Positions 7,198 through 9,185 of a DNA stretch of 9,185 bases are shown here, one piece after another (position 1 is the first letter of the stretch; each line of letters begins with the position of its first letter). The DNA comes from Thermoplasmata archaeon M9B1D. GTDB taxonomy: Archaea; Thermoplasmatota; E2; DHVEG-1. The notes beneath the pieces are model-generated. The model ran no database searches. It had not been told where the DNA came from and saw only the letters and a list, made by a program, of their open reading frames with translations. Both the position numbers and the translations under genes were made by a program. The stretch covers positions 1-9,185 of the forward strand of contig MUGC01000035.1 of NCBI GenBank assembly GCA_002900535.1. The letters are read 5' to 3'.

Positions 7198-8487
7198 ATG
7201 GGAACTAAGAAAGCAATTGGTTTATGGTCTGCAATATCAATAGGTATAGGTGCAATGATAGGTGCAGGAATTTTTTCAATCCTTGGGGTAGCTACAAGTA
7301 TAGCTGGGCATTCAATGTACATTTCATTTATAATTGCGGGTTTAGTAGCATTACTAAGTACATATTCATTTGCAAAACTTGGAAGTAGATATCCATCAGC
7401 TGGTGGGCCAGTAGAGTTTTTAGTTAAAGGACTTGGTGATAATATTATCAGTGGTGGATTTAATATTCTTTTATGGTTTGGTTATATTTTTGCCTTAGCT
7501 TTATATGCAAGAGCATTTGCTGGATACGCAATGACTTTTTTACCAGTAAATTCACCAGAAATTTATCTAAATATAATAGCTACTGCTATAATACTAATAT
7601 TTACAGGTATTAATTTCATTGGAACAAAAGCTGTTGGAAAATCAGAAATAATAATTGTTTCAATCAAGATATCTATACTTATTTTATTTGTCACTGCAGG
7701 TTTTTTCTTTATCAATCCAGAAAACCTATTCCTTGGGGAATTACCACATTTATCTAACGTTTTATTTGGTGCAGGAATTGTATTTTTAGCATATCAAGGG
7801 TTTAGTTTAATAACTAATACAGCAGAGGATATGGAAAATCCAAAAAAGACACTACCAAAAGCGCTATACAGCAGTGTAATAATTGTAATGATAATATACG
7901 TATTAGTAGCAATTACTGTTCTTGGTAATTTACCATCTCAACAAATTATTGATGCTAAAGATTATGCTCTTGCTGCAGCGGCCAAACCATTTCTAGGAGC
8001 GATAGGATTTGGTCTTATTGCAATCGCGGCATTATTTTCAACAGCATCAGGAATAAATGCAACACTTTATGGTGGAGCAAATATTAGCTACATGATCGCA
8101 AAAGATGGCGAACTACCAAAAATCTTTGAAAGAAAAATATGGAAAAACAGCACAGAAGGACTATTAATAACTGTTTCACTTGTATTAATTTTTGTAAACA
8201 TATTTCAATTAGGAAGTATAGCAATGCTAGGGAGTGCATCATTACTTATAATCTATGTAGCAGTCAACATAGGACATTTAAAAATTTTAAAAGAAACACA
8301 GGCAAATCAGTTAATAATAATATCATCAATTATTACTAGTGTAATATTTCTTGGAGTACTTATTTACTATGAAATATACCATTCAATGATTACAATTCTA
8401 GCTTTATTAATTGTATTAATAGGTTCATTTATTATTGAATGGTTATATAGAAATTATACAACCAGGAAACTAAAAACAAGAACATAA
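7198..8487 (+). CDS. APC-family amino acid permease, full length
   Basis: Integral membrane transporter of 429 aa with about 12 hydrophobic segments, likely importing an amino acid with a proton or by exchange. TM1 contains SIGIGAMIGAGIFSILG (about 14-30), the unwound substrate-binding glycine region. TM6 is in GAGIVFLAYQGFSLIT (about 191-206), followed by the cytoplasmic DMENPKKTLPKA loop (211-222). A further conserved helix has TASGINATLYGGA. The open frame could begin at TTG 7162, but ATG at 7198 is preferred. AGGA lies 8 nt upstream, the product then begins MGTKKAIGLWSAIS as in relatives, and the candidate TATA box would start transcription after the TTG. It is transcribed divergently from the six-gene cluster and is paralogous to the partial permease at 1-743 along the whole overlap (14 of 22 identical residues around TM1). 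The end converges with the gene at 8497. Substrate is unknown. Confidence 0.94.
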   Translation: MGTKKAIGLWSAISIGIGAMIGAGIFSILGVATSIAGHSMYISFIIAGLVALLSTYSFAKLGSRYPSAGGPVEFLVKGLGDNIISGGFNILLWFGYIFALALYARAFAGYAMTFLPVNSPEIYLNIIATAIILIFTGINFIGTKAVGKSEIIIVSIKISILILFVTAGFFFINPENLFLGELPHLSNVLFGAGIVFLAYQGFSLITNTAEDMENPKKTLPKALYSSVIIVMIIYVLVAITVLGNLPSQQIIDAKDYALAAAAKPFLGAIGFGLIAIAALFSTASGINATLYGGANISYMIAKDGELPKIFERKIWKNSTEGLLITVSLVLIFVNIFQLGSIAMLGSASLLIIYVAVNIGHLKILKETQANQLIIISSIITSVIFLGVLIYYEIYHSMITILALLIVLIGSFIIEWLYRNYTTRKLKTRT

Positions 8488-8520
8488 ATATTGAATTTAA
8501 ACAATTATTTTTTCAAATTC
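8485..8520. terminator. Possible overlapping bidirectional terminator between convergent stops
   Basis: Only 9 nt separate the permease TAA from the opposing TAA. A weak inverted repeat, GAATTT (8493-8498) and AAATTC (8515-8520), spans the junction. A run of six T on the plus strand (8508-8513) is the kind of U-rich tract at which archaeal RNA polymerase terminates. The minus transcript meets its own T-rich run inside the permease 3' end. Either transcript must end inside the opposing gene. The stem is short and the evidence is modest. Confidence 0.35.
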
Positions 8521-8943
8521 TAAACTAATCTCAGGATCTTCAATAAGATTCAAAGTAATCATATGATTATCATCTGAAAAAACATACTCATAAGAAACAG
8601 GTAAAACACCAAACGATGCATCCACTGTTAGTACCAGCAAAGAATCATTAATTTCCCAAACTCCGCTAATATTATCCTCATCTAATGCATGATAATAAGT
8701 TCCATTATAAAGAAATTCATAGGTTTCATAATCAGTAAAATTATCAGGCTCTTCAGTAATATCTGGTATTTCATCATCAGATTCAACTGCTTCAGTGTTT
8801 ATTAGTCTCCATTTACCAACAAATTTCTCTGCATCATTGATGATTTTATCTTTATTTTCTTCAAAATTTACTTTTAAAATAACAAATATAGACATAAAAA
8901 TTACAAGTATTACAGCAATGGCTCCTAGAAGTTTAATCATCAT
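8497..8943 (-). CDS. Membrane-anchored lipocalin-like protein, second copy
   Basis: Unrecognised 148-aa protein with one hydrophobic anchor (about residues 4-24), a charged linker, then a beta-rich domain beginning FVGKWRLIN (41-49). This is followed by an acidic insertion (about 54-72), YEFLYNGTYYHA, SGVWEINDSLLVLTVD and VSYEYVFSDDNHMITLNL. The layout matches the 115-aa protein at 6682-7029: anchor, F-[IV]-G-x-W, a strand with an N-G/N-D turn, [VE]-x-E/Y-x-I-x-[DN]-[NS], then a terminal strand pair. I infer a shared fold, with the acidic stretch as the main difference. There is no lipobox Cys. GGTG lies 6 nt before the first of two adjacent ATG codons (8943 and 8940), favouring the first. 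It stands alone on its strand and converges on the permease. Function is unknown; such domains are often ligand-binding or surface-structural. Confidence 0.78.
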   Translation of the reverse strand: MMIKLLGAIAVILVIFMSIFVILKVNFEENKDKIINDAEKFVGKWRLINTEAVESDDEIPDITEEPDNFTDYETYEFLYNGTYYHALDEDNISGVWEINDSLLVLTVDASFGVLPVSYEYVFSDDNHMITLNLIEDPEISLEFEKIIV

Positions 8944-8968
8944 ATTTTACACCTGATTTAGAGGAAAA

Positions 8969-9051
8969 TGTAGAGTTATCATCGAATTTAAGGGGGGAAG
9001 AGGGAGGTAAATATAAAATGAAAATAAAAATAATTTTTCTCAAACTCTACA
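8969..9051. repeat. 9-bp perfect inverted repeat with 65-nt spacer
   Basis: TGTAGAGTT at 8969-8977 is the exact reverse complement of AACTCTACA at 9043-9051. The spacer holds the G-rich purine tract and the TATA-like box of the leftward gene. Paired operator half-sites, a long hairpin or chance are all possible; nothing in the sequence decides between them. Confidence 0.5.
9009..9018 (-). promoter_or_regulatory. Candidate TATA box for the gene at 8943
   Basis: The minus strand reads TTTTATATTT, the closest match to an archaeal TATA box upstream of 8943. Transcription would start near 8985-8990, after a run of C residues, giving a leader of about 45 nt that includes the GGTG ribosome site. 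Confidence 0.4.
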
Positions 9052-9185
9052 AACCTCCAAATATTTTTTATTTACAAACAATATTTCTGATGTATACTAA
9101 ATCTTGACTGAAAAATCATTCTTCTAAAACAATTAAAAAACAATTTAAAAATGATCTCTATGCCTAAAGCTTAAAATCTATTTAG

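Larger units (their letters stand above)
8944..9185. other. Right-end intergenic region, no gene seen
   Basis: No convincing protein-coding gene on either strand. It contains the leader and probable promoter of the gene at 8943, an 18-nt purine-only run at 8990-9007 with six consecutive G, a spaced inverted repeat at 8969-9051, and AT-rich DNA with repeated AACAATT at 9127-9147. A 29-codon plus-strand frame (9018-9107) preceded by AGGGAGGT is noted but not called. Confidence 0.6.

Noticed and set aside
8139..8339. Second plus-strand frame of 66 codons inside the permease
   Set aside because: Out of frame within a complete permease whose motifs and membrane segments continue across it.
1..9185. 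Search for tRNA, rRNA, CRISPR repeats, transposases and attachment sites
   Set aside because: No cloverleaf with T-loop GTTCRA context, no regularly spaced repeats, no transposase-like protein and no terminal repeats were found by reading both strands.

Overview
The window is AT-rich and gene-dense. It most likely comes from an archaeon, plausibly a Thermoplasmatota relative (for example an uncultured marine or sediment lineage). The evidence is indirect: archaeal-type Shine-Dalgarno sites (GAGGTGA, GGTG, GAGGG) a few bases before starts, TATA-like boxes rather than bacterial -35/-10 pairs, a P-IIIA proton ATPase without the plant/fungal regulatory tail, a mannosyl-3-phosphoglycerate phosphatase-type HAD enzyme, and single-pass secreted proteins with Ig-like or lipocalin-like ectodomains. 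All seven complete genes end in TAA. No rRNA, tRNA, CRISPR array or insertion sequence was recognised, and phylum placement is inference.

Layout. Six genes run leftwards on the minus strand from about 7029 to the left edge. In transcription order they are: a small membrane-anchored lipocalin-like protein (7029-6682); a membrane-anchored clan CD (legumain/caspase-like) cysteine peptidase with an Ig-like domain (6660-5338); an MPGP-type HAD phosphatase (5326-4538); a GH15-like glycoside hydrolase that starts inside the phosphatase stop codon (TAATG, 4538-3318); a P-IIIA proton-efflux ATPase (3264-784); and an APC-family amino acid permease cut by the window edge (743-1). Gaps are 21, 11, -1, 53 and 40 nt, so an operon or two nested operons is plausible. 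A divergent intergenic region (7030-7197) leads rightwards to a second, paralogous APC permease (7198-8487). This converges with only 9 nt between stops on a second membrane-anchored lipocalin-like gene (8943-8497). The right end (8944-9185) is non-coding as far as I can see. It holds a TATA-like promoter, a G-rich purine tract and a 9-bp inverted repeat.

How the genes may work together (inference). The proton pump would energise the membrane, and the APC permeases could use that gradient for amino acid uptake. The MPGP-type phosphatase would complete synthesis of a glycosylglycerate compatible solute, although its synthase is not in the window. The GH15-like protein, translationally coupled to it, could remodel or recycle a related glycoside. 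The two leading genes place a small beta-rich domain and a legumain-like protease domain on the outer face of the membrane. Together this looks like an envelope or osmotic/pH homeostasis locus. The least understood parts are the lipocalin-like/protease pair and the GH15-like protein, whose usual general-acid glutamate appears to be absent.
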